NCBI RefSeq assembly: GCF_050947875.1
Contig: NC_134570.1
Location: 105,301,622-105,365,621 of the forward strand
DNA: 64,000 bases
Direction: 5' to 3'
Origin: Dermacentor variabilis
Taxonomy: Eukaryota > Arthropoda > Arachnida > Ixodida > Ixodidae
The translations under genes were made by a program, and so were the position numbers. This document shows positions 41,482-52,490 of the stretch, one piece after another (position 1 is the stretch's first letter; every line of letters begins with the position of its first letter). The notes below the pieces were generated by a model, which made no database searches, had not been told where the DNA came from, and saw nothing but the letters and a program-made list of their open reading frames with translations.

Positions 41482-42110
41482 ATAAGTTACAACTGACGTC
41501 TTCTTGGATGAGCCCTCATCATGAACGGTTTCAGTGGGAAAGGGTCATCGCCTACCATGTGGAATGGAATGGGACCTACTGAGTCAACGCTCCTTGGGTG
41601 AGGAATCCCAAACAAATCCTTTTCCAGCAGTTCCAGCAGCGCTTATTGCTTCAAGATCCTACTGTCACCTTCACCGCCGTAATGGTCAATGTCAACATAA
41701 GTGAATCTAGAAGTCGACACACATTAGTGCAATAAATGAAGAACACATCCCCGTACACTATCCATTTACTCTGCAGTGATAACGTTGGTTACATTGGCTA
41801 TTTAATTTATTATGCTCGGTTGATAAATACACACAGTTTGCGAACGCGTGCATTCTGAATTTGAGCACATTGACAGCTATCCTCGCTGTGGTGACATGAA
41901 ACCTCTTGAGTGCAAGGTAAGGGAACCAACAGAGCACCATGCATAGAAAGAATTGACTTGTAATGTGCATCGCCCACAGCTAGGAGGACAACACTGAATG
42001 TTTTCCTGTAATTTAAATTTCTTGATTCTGAGTTGTCTGGACATTGGATGTACACGTGTCTTCCGTCAGTGCTTCCTGTGTAGTTAGGAATGTTCCAAAA
42101 TTCTTGCATG
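41482..42110 (-). pseudogene. PIF/Harbinger transposase, central part
   Basis: The minus-strand frame 42109-41810 reads MQEFWNIPNYTGSTDGRHVY, CPDNSESRNLNYRKTFSVVL and AVGDAHYKSI, the N-terminal part of the PIF/Harbinger DDE domain with its first catalytic Asp region (GSTDGRHV) and second (VGDAHYK). After frame breaks the text resumes at about 41640-41500 (LLEKDLFGIPHPRS, FHMVGDDPFPLKPFMMRAHP), the strand leading to the third acidic residue. The C-terminal remainder lies on the other side of the LINE. Not functional. Confidence 0.85.
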
Positions 42111-42329
42111 TCCGCAGCGATCTAAATATGGCATAGTTCCTAATACAGGTCATATATTACTTTTAATCGTTTTGATCTTATTGTCAATACATCCGTGTCG
42201 TATTCAGAAGAAGATAGAAGAACGATGCAATCGATCCACGTTCATCATCTTGCTTTCTTTATTGTCCCCTTGTCACTTCTGTCTTCCATGTACATTTCCT
42301 CGGTTGATAAAAAAAACCTATCGCTTGCG

Positions 42330-42990
42330 TGGTGCGTAGTCACTCAGTTTTGAGGGCGTTTTCTAAACTCGAACGCTCTTCAGCGGTGTTGGGCCGGTCT
42401 GTGTTTCCTGCAGTGATGACGGCTCTCTACTCGATTCACTGATGCGAGCTTGTGATGTTATGTCTTGTCGTGAGGTAGATGGACAGTCAGCAGGCTGCTC
42501 AGCCGAAGGCAACGCGCTAACTTCAAGACGCGGGTCGGCTAGCGGTAGAGCCCACTCTCTGAAACCAAGACAATTGGTTGTGAACTTCCTCGCAGCTTTT
42601 TGTTGAATGCTTGAAACCTAGAACCGTTGCATACTCTACCGTCCTCCAAAAGAAAGGACGCTGGTTTCCGTTGCTCGATAATCCTCTTGGGGGTCCCATA
42701 AGTGTGAAGAAATTTTGCCGCGAACTGTAGGCTTTCTTACACGGACGTAGTCCCCGACGAGAAATTGTCCCGCTGAAGTTCCACGACGCATCTGTGTAAA
42801 GCTTTGAAGAAGCTTGCTTTTGTCTTAAACGCTGGCAAAGCATTTTTATTGCCTGTGTTGGATTTTCGTTTTTGTTGGATGTTGTTGGCCTGTGTTGGAC
42901 GGTTAGGAAAGGTGTCACCTGCCGCTCAATCAAGGGCGGCACAACACCGAGCAAATTGTCGATGATACTCGGCGGCATTCGCAGGTAGCT
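42330..42990 (-). pseudogene. Ty3/gypsy pol fragment, integrase C-terminal end
   Basis: The minus strand begins MPPSIIDNLLGVVPPLIERQ in one frame, then changes frame to GQFLVGDYVRVRKPTVRGKI, a beta-strand pattern found at the C-terminal end of Ty3/gypsy integrases, and ends in basic text (KTPSKLSDYAPRK). Frame changes are frequent. No LTR could be delimited. Confidence 0.5.
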
Positions 42991-43560
42991 GCGATATACC
43001 GCATAATCTTTTGTGAGCCGCGATACCTTTCAGGTGGCAAGCACTAACTTGAAGAAATAATTATCCATCGCATACTCTCTGAAGTATCTTTCATCCCTCG
43101 CGCGCAGGCGGCGATGCAGAGTGTGTGCCCCCCTCCCCCCTCAGTGTCTCTGTATCTCCAGATCGGGCCCACCCAAACCTTCTCGTCCTCTTTCTGGCAC
43201 ATCGACGTCACACAAGACCGCGATAAGATTATAATGTCCCCATTAACTAGTACGTCATCCACATATGACATCTCTGAGCTTGAGCGACGCCCAGTGAAAT
43301 GCCGAAACACCAAATAACTGCGACAGAGAACGTAAGCAGCAGAGTGGAACGCGCGCTTTCACGAGAAGTCTCGGAAGGGAACAAGGCAAAAAGGGAAGTC
43401 AGGTGGTGTCACGTGACTACCGCGCCCCGCAGAACGCGGGTCAGCGTGACCTTCGCAACACGTATGTGCCGCGCACATGCTTGCAGCGTATGTCTTTGCC
43501 GCTAGAATGTACGTGCTCTGGACTCTGCCCCCAACGCAAATTCCACTCAAGGTAACGCCG
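42991..43560. other. unassigned sequence
   Basis: Contains a C-rich tract at 43127-43140 and short open frames on both strands without motifs. Confidence 0.3.
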
Positions 43561-43870
43561 CGCGACAGCGCGCAGCCACCACATGCGCATTTGCAGCCGG
43601 AGTAAAACACCGCCTCCTCCCTCTATTCCCTCCCTCCGATGCCTCGCAACGTTGGGTGCCGCGCGCGCGACGGAAGATGCCACGCTTTGTCCCCGCTCAC
43701 CTCACTTTCGCACAGGCGAGCGGGCGCAAACGCGGAGAAGGGGTATGGCCATGGACAGGGGAGAGGCGATCTGCCACTCTCAATTGGTCTCCTCCGCTGG
43801 GCCAGCACCAGTTCGCGGCGTCTATCATCCGGGAAACGTCCATGAGCCCTTCACGTAGTCTCGCCCTCCC
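43561..43870 (+). repeat. GC-rich dispersed repeat, copy 2
   Basis: The stretch CCTCCCTCC...GCGCGCGACGGAAGATGCCA and CCCCGCTCACCTCACTTTCGCAC parallels 58905-59000 and, more weakly, 3890-4000. Ends and class are unknown. Confidence 0.5.
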
Positions 43871-44015
43871 CCGGAGTGGCAACTCTTTCTTCCCTCTGTG
43901 GCGCTTTTTCTCTGATGAGAGGAGCTCGTTACGGGAAATTAGCAGCGCCCAGTATCGCATGGGAACTGTCCTCCAACTGCCTGGCTCTCGCATTCTATTC
44001 TTGCGCGGCACAAAC

Positions 44016-44244
44016 CCGCCGTGGTTGCTCAATGGCTATGGTGTTGGGCTGCTGAGCAGGAGGTTGCGGGATCGAATCCCGGCCATGGCGGCCGCATTTC
44101 GATGGGGGCGAAAACACCCGTGTACTTAGATTTAGGTGCACGTTAAAGAACCCCAGGTGGTCAAAAATTCCGGAGTCCTCCACTACGGCGTGCCGCATAA
44201 TGAGAAAGTGATTTTGGCGCGTAAAACCCTATAATTTAATTTTT
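44016..44244 (+). mobile_element. tRNA-derived SINE with a 15-bp target-site duplication
   Basis: Head CCGCCGTGGTTGCTCAATGG and GGATCGAATCCCGGCCATGG, body AAAACACCCGTGTACTTAGA to GGCGCGTAAAACCC and a short AT-rich tail. It is bracketed by TTGCGCGGCACAAAC at 44001-44015 and 44245-44259, identical, which defines a 229-bp insertion. A 9-bp gap relative to the 19608 copy lies just after GGGGGCGAAA. Confidence 0.96.
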
Positions 44245-44780
44245 TTGCGCGGCACAAACAGAATGTTGTCTATTGTCATAAAAACGTGCAATCCGAATGT
44301 GAACCCCTGTTAGGGGATTGTGATGTTGTGTATAGTGACGTATGGTGATGACAAGTTCAGCTTGGAATGATGATTGTGTTTTGGCAACAACAACAAGAAA
44401 AATTGCTGATGGTGATTGCGGAAGAAGACCACGTGTCACCAACAAGGAAGTGGCGTGCAGAGCGTGCAGAATAAATGAAAAACTTTTTTCCACAAAGGAG
44501 GAATCACGGCGAAGGTGGAGCCCTCACTCCAGGGCCCCTGTGGCCTTTGCCATCTTGGTAGCTCTGTCGATCCGCTTGAGTTCTTCTTCAGGCTTCGAGC
44601 AGGGCAGCGCAGCCTCCCACTGCTCCGGTGTTGGGGTTTCGTGTACTGGCGCTACCTTTGGCTTTTGGCAGGCCCATGTAACGTGGAAAAGCGTTGCGTG
44701 CTCCCCGCATAGCGGACATTTATTGTAATATGTTGCCGGATAGATTTTGCTGAGTAGACTCAGATTGAGGTATGTATTAG

Positions 44781-45287
44781 TCAGCAGTTGTCTCCAGGCA
44801 ACCGACTGCTATCTACTAAGGTCTTTGTGGGGAGGGGATAGATCCTACTTAGGGCTCTTTGGTTTTCTAAAATTGCTCCATAGAGTCTGGTGACTGTGTC
44901 CTGTTCCCCATCGTGGTGCGCCCCCCGGTTGGCGTATGCTCGGGCGTTAGCGTCGGCCCGCTGGTTCCCTGTCACACTTTCATGGCCTGGTGTCCACGTA
45001 ATGAAGCATCTGAAATAGGTGATTTTTCTCGTCTTAAGTATGCGGATGGCCGCAGAGGATATGCGTCCACTGCTGTACCTTCTGCACGCTTCTTGCGAGT
45101 CCGTAAGTATTGCTGTTGTGGCCTCTTCGCCCTGGTAGGTGATGGCCAGTGCGATTGCCGCTTCCTCAGCCTCGAGGATGTTTTTGCCTTTGATCGAAGC
45201 GCAATTGACTTCTCTAAGCTGGTGATCAACAACGCTGACTACCGCTCCCGAGTGTTCTTTGTATGTGGTCGCGTCGACGTATAACAC
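44781..45287 (-). pseudogene. LINE RNase H domain, open frame
   Basis: A 168-residue frame with the RNase H series: MLYVDATTYKEHSGAVVSVV (first Asp), EAEEAAIALAIT (Glu), AILTDSQEACRR (second Asp) and WTPGHESVTGNQRADANARA (His and last Asp), all four catalytic positions present. It digests RNA in RNA/DNA hybrids during element copying. The domain is preserved but the element around it is truncated, so it is not expected to act on its own. Confidence 0.85.
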
Positions 45288-45668
45288 GTCTTTCCTCCCC
45301 GCAAAATATATTTTGTGTGCTTCTTATCTTGCTTTTCTTCTGGCCTTGTGTATTTGAGGGTGCATGTTTCTCGGGATCGGGCTGATCTCAATGATCTCTC
45401 GAATCTCTTTAGGTATGCTTTCCGTGCTGTTAATTTCTCTGCAAGCATCCTTCATACCCAGTATCTTCAGTGTGTTCCTGCCCGCTGGGGTCAGCATGAG
45501 TCTCACTTCCTGCGCGAGAAGGTGAGCTTCGATGTGTTGTTGCACTGTAGTGTTTATTTCCAATTTAAGGAATTTCTCCGTCGAGGTGTTGTCCGGCAGT
45601 CCGAGAGCGCATTTGTAAGCTTTCCTAAGGATTGCCTCTAATTGTTCTTTTTCCTGCTCGAGTGGTGT

Positions 45669-46148
45669 TTAGTAGGGGACACTGTATACAAACCTACTGA
45701 CCACGAGGGCCTGTATTAGCCTAAATGTGTCCTCTTCATTCATACCTTGTCGTCTGTTTGAGATTCTTGCCATCATTCTCGTGATCTCCGCTGTGGTATT
45801 TGCGAGCTGTCTGATTGTGTGATCCACACGACAGTTGCTTTGTATCCACATGCCAAGGATCTTAACTTGGTATAGCTCCGAAATATTCTTCCCCCCTATG
45901 AAGATGTCTATGGAGTTTTGCAGATTGTATCCTCTTTTGTAGACTCTGAGCACCTCGGATTTCTCCACGGAGCATGCAAGTCCGCAGTGTTCAGTGTATG
46001 CGTGGACTGTATCTGCTGCACTCTGCACAAGGTCTTGTTTTTCTCCTAAGGATCCCTTGGTCATCCAGATAGTGACGTCGTCGGCGTATATGGCACGCCT
46101 GAGTCCTTCAATTTTTCGAGCTTCCGTGCTAAGCCAGAGCGAGCGCAA
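45669..46148 (-). pseudogene. LINE reverse transcriptase, C-terminal half
   Basis: A 159-residue open frame with the catalytic AIYADDVTIW box near its start and the following thumb text (AYTEHCGLACSVEKSEVLRV, YQVKILGMWIQSN, MARISNRRQGMNEEDTFRLI). The fingers and the endonuclease are missing upstream. It ends at a stop at about 45669; the linker to RNase H continues in other frames. Confidence 0.85.
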
Positions 46149-46150
46149 GT

Positions 46151-46745
46151 CTCGAACGGCAGCTAGCAGAACGGCGGTTCAAAGCTCGATGACCGGCGAC
46201 CGGGTGCCCTGCTACCGTGCGGACCTGGTCGGAAATCCCGCTCATGGCTGGGCTCTCCTGCGTACCAGCGGCCTGCTCTTATAGCGGCCTAGTGCAGTGC
46301 TTCCTGCTGGGGACTGGGACGCCTGAGCTACCTGCCTGCTGAGCGAGCCCGACGTTCTAGCGGCCGAGGCGTTACAGGCCAAGCGTTACGGGCCAGCTAC
46401 AGCAGTGGCCTGGTGTTCTACCGACCTGCTGTTCCCCTGCTTCCACGTTGCGACAAAGTGCGGCGTGATGATGATGGGGCAAGACGTGGCCGTCGCAAGC
46501 AACAGACCTGCTGTCTACAAGTGTCGGACGACGCAGCGACGCACTACGCAACAACCATCATGGTCACCGCAATGGTCATCACGACGCACATCCGTGAGTC
46601 GAGATGCATGAGTGCTAGGCACATCCTTATATAGAAGGACAAATGACTTCCGAAGTCTAGTCCACGTGTATGTAGATTGTCTGTATCGTGTTAGCGTGTG
46701 TGTATAAAGTCTGTGTTGCATGTAAAAAGCTCCCGTCTGCCATGT
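46151..46745. other. GC-rich unassigned block
   Basis: Sharp change in composition at 46150. Contains a TATATAG at about 46630 and GTGTATAAAG at about 46700, and looks like a regulatory or LTR-type segment, but no partner repeat is present in the window. No coding motif. Confidence 0.3.
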
Positions 46746-47500
46746 CGTTACTAAAAGGATCTTGGACCGAATGGAAACAGCAAGTTTCTTTCCATCACAG
46801 GGATATATTCAAAATGGTAACATCAAACATATACGGCAGATCAGTTAGGTTCCACTGGTTCCCAAGCAATGTTGGGATATAGGGTAATGAAGCTGCTGAT
46901 AGATGCGCATCAATGGCAGCGTACAAAGCTATAACAAACACAACACTTCCCTATAAAGATAGTATCCGTGCGATACGGAAGGCATTGAGATCAAAATGGC
47001 GACACGAATGGGATCACTGTACAAGCTACATCTCAGTAAACCCGCAATTGGCGAGGGTAAGTCGGGCAGTCACCAGCAACGGTTCTGTGAGGTGATCTTA
47101 TGCCGACTTCGGATTGGACGCACACCATCTTACACACAATTTTCTCCTTCAAAAACAAATCCCGCCAGCTTGCGAGAAGTTCCATGAAGTGTCTTACAGT
47201 GATACAAATTCTTATGACATGTGCACAGATCGAAACACAGAGACAGAAGCTTTTACACAATCTGTATAACTTACATATAACCTTACACCCTGTCCTAATA
47301 TTGGCAGGTGACCCACAAGTGCCATTTACTAATTTGTTCAAACTTACAATAAATCAGTTCTTTAAGCAAACTGTAGTGTAACGCAGCTTGAGCTGCTTTA
47401 ACATTGCATTTTCTATTGTCTTGTGGCTGGCGCAGCATAGCCTCAGTCGTCTTTGCGCCATTAAACCCGAATGAACTAACGAACAAACCAACCAAACTTA
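46746..47500 (+). mobile_element. LINE 3' fragment with RNase H remnant (Jockey/CR1-like)
   Basis: Encodes RNase H-type text (VRFHWFPSNVGI, stop, GNEAADRCASMAA) followed by a basic C-terminal part. The 3' end at about 47420-47490 has a conserved tail-like stretch (GGCGCAGCATAGCCTCAGTC and TTTGCGCCATTAAACCC). A stop inside the RNase H motif and later frameshifts make it dead. Confidence 0.78.
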
Positions 47501-47864
47501 GATTTAACCACCACGGCGGTCGACAGAAAAGTGTTCGTACATATAGTTCAAACGTCTACACCAGCTTGTACCTTGATGCCTTGCTTACAGATTTTCGAGT
47601 CAGCCACTACACAGTTTGAAATACGCGTCTACGTGCTTCCTGTAAAATAAAAGTCAATGATCTTGCGGTGTGAACCAACCTATATCGTCTTTCGGACAGA
47701 AAGAAAATTCCCCAGCATTGCATATCATTTCATTTCCAAAAGATTTCAAAAGATTCGCAAGAATTCGTCTCACGATGAAACTCCAACGTTAATACGATTG
47801 GCTATTGAAACGCTTGAGTGACACATCGGGTTGACAACACGGCAACCACGTCATACATGAGCCT

Positions 47865-47962
47865 TGTATGCAGCCGAGCTCCTTCCTCGCACTTCTTTCT
47901 GTTTTGAGCTGCGCCATCTTGCGCCGCTGCCGTGAAGTTCGCGCGTGCTTGTGTGGGTATAT
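47865..47962. repeat. repeat shared with 17437-17525, left part
   Basis: GCGCCATCTTGCGCCGCTGC and GAAGTTCGCGCGTGC match the segment beside the satellite array in intron 3. Here it continues, after the inserted element, into satellite units at 48890-49012. Confidence 0.55.
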
Positions 47963-48817
47963 ACAGTTTGTCCCAGGTAATTTTAGCCAGATATTAAGAA
48001 TATCTCGATGTCCTCTAAGACAACGTGACCAAATGCATGTTGCTGAATATTTTATGGAGTAAGGCACACTATATTTTGTATTGTGCATAATTCTATAGTT
48101 AGTCAAGGTTAATTATACAAGTTCGGAAGCAACGAAGTTAGGCAAAAAATTCAAATTACAAAGTTGTATAGCGCTTTACAAAACGTCCGAGTAAACAGGT
48201 TCCAACTTTCTATCTATTAGGTGTTAGTGTTTTTCCGCTTACTTCAGATGCACGCGAAATACAAAAGAAAAAGGAATACCACATGACTTGCCCGCTTGCG
48301 CGTCGTGATTGCAGCGTTCCTAAACACTTCTCGTACGACCGAATATATAATCTAGTAGGGTGTGCTGCCGCTTATAAAAGGTGACAGGGCAGTGACGCAG
48401 GCTTTTGCTGTATGATTTACGCCACCGATGAGCTTCCCTGGTGGTGGTTCATGAGAGCGATAAGCAAGCACAGCGGCAGCACATCCGGCTAAATGCTATG
48501 TTCGTTTGTACAAAGAGCGTTTGGGGGCGCAGTAAGCGGGAAAACACTAATGCCTAAACATAGAAAGTTGAAGTCTGTTTAATCGGACGTTTTGCAAAGC
48601 ACTCTACAACTTTGTATTTGGAATTTTTCGCCTAACTTCGTTGCTTTCGAAGTTGCATGTTAATCCATCTTGACTATTTATACAATTAAGCAAAATACAA
48701 AAGAAGAGTGTAACTCACTCCTCACAATAGTCAGCAACACTCATTTGGCCCTGTCTGTTTTAGAGTGCATCGGCCTATCTTTAAACTCTGGCTAAAGTTA
48801 TAGCTGGGACACCCTGT
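47963..48817. mobile_element. 855-bp long-inverted-repeat (foldback) DNA element
   Basis: Starts ACAGTTTGTCCCAGGTAATT and ends, as reverse complement, ACAGGGTGTCCCAGCTATAA; ATAT flanks both ends (47959-47962 and 48818-48821). The arms extend about 285-295 bp inward (to about 48250 and 48525) with high similarity; the middle 270 bp is unique. No coding frame, so it is non-autonomous. The family is unknown to me; the ACAGGGTGTCCC-type end is seen in arthropod repeats. Confidence 0.9.
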
Positions 48818-48889
48818 ATATGACGTACGTTATATTTAAACCTGTACGAAAAAGAATGATTTTGTTTCGTAGAAGAACGACACATACAC

Positions 48890-49012
48890 AGTGACACGTG
48901 TTCGCATGAAAGCGGTTCATTGATCAGCGGCCCATACCCAGTGACTAAAGTTGGTGTGAAAGAGCTTCATTGGACAGCGGCAAACACGCAGAGTCACACA
49001 CCGAAATACCTG
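48890..49012. repeat. two units of the degenerate 64-bp satellite
   Basis: GTTCATTGATCAGCGGCCCA and TTCATTGGACAGCGGCAAAC, each with a following AGTGAC/AGTCAC, match the unit skeleton of the 17601-18035 array. Confidence 0.7.
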
Positions 49013-49751
49013 ATTGGTTGGTCCTTCGGTTACTTTTGAACCCAGGTCCCCGAGCACAACTGCTCCATGCGCAACCCTTCAGACCATGTACTACCCAGTG
49101 ACCTCAGTCGGCGGGAAAGTGGTGAGAGAAATTGACAAAGAAGTGCATTCTAAGATGAATTCCAAGAATGCTAATTATTTTAAAAGTTTGTCTTGGAATT
49201 TCAGATGAGGCTGCAATATGTGGTAGTCAGTCAGGGGGCGCCGAGCGATGGACGGATGTGCCGACGCGCCTTTCTTCTACGTCGGCATCCACCGAGACAA
49301 ACTTACCTGAACTACGTGGGCACCTGATTCCATCGCTGTTTTATCTGCAGCCTTGATTTTGCGATGAAAGAACAATCTCGCCCTGATTTTAGTTTGCCTG
49401 TACCTGAACCACTTCCCCAGAATTTTTAAAATGGCATTTGAGCGTAAAAAGTCGTAATGGCTCAGTCGAAGTGAGCTTTGAATATTATAAGTACCGACGC
49501 GCTGGGTGGCAGCAAAACAATTAAGCATGATCTCCGACCACAATCACGTATTTTTTTCCTCAAGTTGGTCGTCATAGTGCCCTTCTTAGCTGCCGGCAGC
49601 AGAAAGGTCCGTAGTCACCTCCGACGACGTGACACTGCTTTAACAAGTCTCACATATATGTCGACTGTAAGCTTCCACTAAAAGAAGGGCGGACAGAGGC
49701 TCTTTTTATTTAAATAACTTACCTTACCGGAGCGAGACGCTGAAGAGGTCA
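49013..49751. other. unassigned sequence
   Basis: No coding frame with a motif. On the minus strand, 49720-49740 contains a donor-like GGTAAGGTAAGT, but no exon could be supported. Confidence 0.3.
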
Positions 49752-49758
49752 TTGATGA

Positions 49759-49792
<34 letters not shown>

Positions 49793-49849
49793 GGTGGTGG
49801 CGGTGGCGGTGGCGGTGGCGGCGGCGGTGGCGGTGGCGGCGGCGGTGGC

Positions 49850-49930
<81 letters not shown>
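49752..49930. repeat. compound trinucleotide microsatellite (GAT)n(GGT)n(GGC)n
   Basis: About 180 bp of threefold repeats grading from GAT to GGT to GGC, with occasional GGT among GGC. The polyproline or polyalanine open frames it creates are not taken as genes. Confidence 0.98.
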
Positions 49931-49937
49931 CTCGTGT

Positions 49938-49985
49938 TATGGCTCATACCCACACTGGGGGATTGGCCAAGAATTGCGTGCTGAA
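49938..49985 (+). repeat. microsatellite-linked motif, copy 1
   Basis: CATACCCACACTGGGGGATT GGCCAAGAATTG-type sequence directly after the GGC tract; the same motif follows the next trinucleotide array at 50135. Confidence 0.75.
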
Positions 49986-50064
49986 ACGTTCACCTATTCT
50001 TTTTGAAGTGCCACTCATTCGATGAGAAAAAAAGTATAACTAAAGAGAGACATTGCCCATTCTG

Positions 50065-50082
50065 CTTCTTCTTCTTCTTCTT

Positions 50083-50113
<31 letters not shown>

Positions 50114-50126
50114 TTCTTCTTCTTTT
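50065..50126. repeat. (CTT)n trinucleotide microsatellite
   Basis: About 20 CTT units with one interruption (TTATTC). Confidence 0.97.
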
Positions 50127-50134
50127 AAAATTCT

Positions 50135-50178
50135 GGCACGTACCCACGAGGGCGGGGGGATTGGCCACGGCTCTCAGT
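50135..50178 (+). repeat. microsatellite-linked motif, copy 2
   Basis: GCACGTACCCACGAGGGCGG followed by GGGATTGGCCACGG; it parallels the motif at 49938-49985. Confidence 0.7.
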
Positions 50179-50811
50179 GGAAACACAATATGAACTTCTC
50201 GCTTCGTGTTAACTTATTGATCTGTGCTATTCATATTTAATTATTAGTGAATATAAATTATTTTCTGTTTCCGTTTCTTGAATAGTGGTCGTGCCAATTT
50301 TGACGAAGATGTTATATATGAAAATAATGCTAATCGGCGTTATTAATGAGGAAAATGTGCTTCACATGAGAGCATCTCAGTCGCAATGACGCACTCGTGT
50401 ACAACCTGGCACAATTTATTTCGGACATGGCCAAGGGTACTTGCCCTCAAAAGGTAATATGTTAATCACCGAGAGAGGAAAGCCCATACGCGATAGGGGC
50501 TGCTCTAAGTAGGTCTTTCTTTCGGAATTATATGTTCCGCAAAATAGGAGGAAATGGTCCAGTGATTCTATATCCCCACATGATGCACAAAGGTTCTATG
50601 GTGCGAACCCACTGCTACTCATGCGCCGATTTATTTGCGGTATTCGACATCGTAATAGTGCAATCGAAACTTCGCATTGCCGAGAGGGACAAGACCGGAC
50701 ATTCCAGGGGAACGCTAAAGGTTCCTAATGTCGGTGAGGCGAGGAGGGCCTCATTTCTTCTACCAAGGACTTTCTGTAGACGTTGGAATCTTGTTACCGC
50801 TAGCAGAGTAA

Positions 50812-51221
50812 TGGCTCATTCACACCAGCGACTTGAGGAGGTCGCGCGACCATTTGCGACTCGCGGCCAAAAAGCAACCGAAGGCGACTGATGTTCGTAC
50901 CGGCATGCCCGGCTGAGCGCGACCCGCAAGTCGCAATCCCGGAAATTATCGTTCTCAGCGAGAACTCTCGGAATCATCACGGAACCTGCCGCGACACGGC
51001 AGGAGGCCGGGTATAGGCACATGAAAGATCACTTCCGGTGCGCCGCTGATTGGTTTATCGTTTTTGCGACCACGGTCGCACGACTGAAAAAACGAGTAGG
51101 AGCGACTGGCCCAAAATGGTCGCTTTGCGAAAAAAGCGACCATTTGCGACCATTTTCGACTGGTCCCTTTGCGACCAACCTGGTCGCGCGACCACTGTCA
51201 GTCGCCGGTGTGAATGAGCCT
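50812..51221. mobile_element. Harbinger-like MITE in the LINE relic
   Basis: Ends TGGCTCATTCACACC and, as reverse complement at the right, AGGCTCATTCACACC, flanked by TAA at 50809-50811 and 51222-51224. TAA/TTA target duplications are typical of PIF/Harbinger. The interior is rich in GGTCGC/GCGACC words and forms further inverted copies (TGGTCGCGCGACC). No coding frame. Confidence 0.88.
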
Positions 51222-51224
51222 TAA

Positions 51225-51609
51225 GGCTGGGTATAAAGAAACTCACTGGCCCACCAAGCGCTGCCTTTGCAAAGTGGTCTGCCATCTCATTAAGTGCTTG
51301 TCCACAATGTCCAGCTATCCACAAAAACCGAATTTCTTTAACATGATGTGGAATAAAGAAAAGTGTAGCGATAGGTGCAATAGTGAATTGTTTGTGCTTG
51401 CTAGCGACATAAGAACTGACAGGCAGCCTGCTAGCAATATTATGTGTGACATTTTTTTGAATATTGTATACGGCCAAGCATATGACCATCAATTCAGCCA
51501 TGTAAAGTGGAGTCTTATAGGGAAGACGGATAGCGAAGCTCCATGATAGTGCTTGACGGCAAGTGCTTATCGCTGATTTCTCATCTTTTTGTGAGGCGTC
51601 CGTGGGCAC
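51225..51609 (-). pseudogene. RNase H domain of the LINE relic
   Basis: The minus-strand frame starts at TDASQKDEKSAIS and continues YMAELMVICLAVYN (Glu position), LPVSSYVASKHKQF (the usual SDSxxA is changed to SSYVAS) and IRFLWIAGHCGQALNEMADH (His and Asp region). Two of the catalytic positions are altered. It reads on without a break into the Harbinger-like MITE insertion site at 51222. Confidence 0.75.
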
Positions 51610-51861
51610 TACATTCCATGAGGGAAAACTTCCAGGTACTCATTCAAGATTCCGACTAGTGTCTGTTTGGCTATGAATTTAGCATTGTTTGGAAAGACGT
51701 TATTAAACTTATAGATATTACATGTTTTTATTGAAGTGACACATTCAACTGACCGTATGTTAACGTTTATATTTGCTAAAAGACTTTTTGTAAATATGGC
51801 TCGGGGGAACTTGTATCTTGGCTACATAGAATTAAAAAATAGTATCGGCTGTGCGATACAC

Positions 51862-52490
51862 CTGTCACACGGTAAAATTTAATGTCATTCGAATCGAATG
51901 GCATTCGCACATAATCCCACTAATCGGGATTTACACGGGAAAAGTTAATGTCATTCGAATGGAATGACATTTGCCATCGGATGAGTTAGGGGAACCCATT
52001 CGCATTCGATTTCGAACCGAATGTATACTCTTGACCCCATATAGACAACAGCGACACGCAACACGAAAAAATAAATGAGTGCATCAGCAAAGTCAGAAGA
52101 TATTTTTTAGACTTATAAAAAGGTATAATTGTTTTTGCAGCGGTGACATTTTCACCACAGGCTGTGCTCAAGCACTATTACTCTTTCCATCAGGAGTCTG
52201 TTGCGGCGGTCGGCCATATTGGATATGTTTATCGAAGTGCTTTTAGTTGTGAATAATTGGCCTCAAGACGTTTTCGGCCGTTTTAAAAGTACTCGCAAAA
52301 GTTCTTAAACGCGTTTAATAGGCACAAAATTTCTTTGAATTTCACAAATTTTGCTCCAGATCGTCATTGCTATCATTTGAGAATGCCATTATATCTTACT
52401 GTGGAGCACCGCTAGGGACCTAATGGCATTCGATGCATCGAATGTCAATCGATTCGAATGAGATTAAATCTTCCCCTGCGACAGGGGTAT
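51862..52490. mobile_element. hAT-like MITE in the LINE relic
   Basis: Flanked by GATACAC at 51855-51861 and 52491-52497. The ends are inverted repeats: CTGTCACACGGTAAAATTTA at the left and CCTGTCGCAGGGGAAGATTT near the right end as reverse complement, both followed by ATTCGAATCGA. If the insert and one flank copy are dropped, the LINE frame runs through. A 7-8 bp duplication fits hAT; the interior has several ATTCGAAT palindromes and no coding frame. Confidence 0.82.

Larger units (their letters stand above)
44480..46150 (-). mobile_element. I-like LINE, 5' truncated (from mid reverse transcriptase to 3' end)
   Basis: Read on the minus strand from 46148: second half of reverse transcriptase, linker, RNase H, C-terminal region and a 3' end near 44480. 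The 5' break at 46150 falls within the RT and meets unrelated GC-rich sequence. It is related to, but clearly different from, the full-length LINE at 35583. Confidence 0.88.

Noticed and set aside
49678..49953. 92-codon frame that is almost entirely polyproline (and a polyalanine/polyvaline frame opposite)
   Set aside because: It is the translation of the GGT/GGC microsatellite; no flanking coding sequence or splice support.
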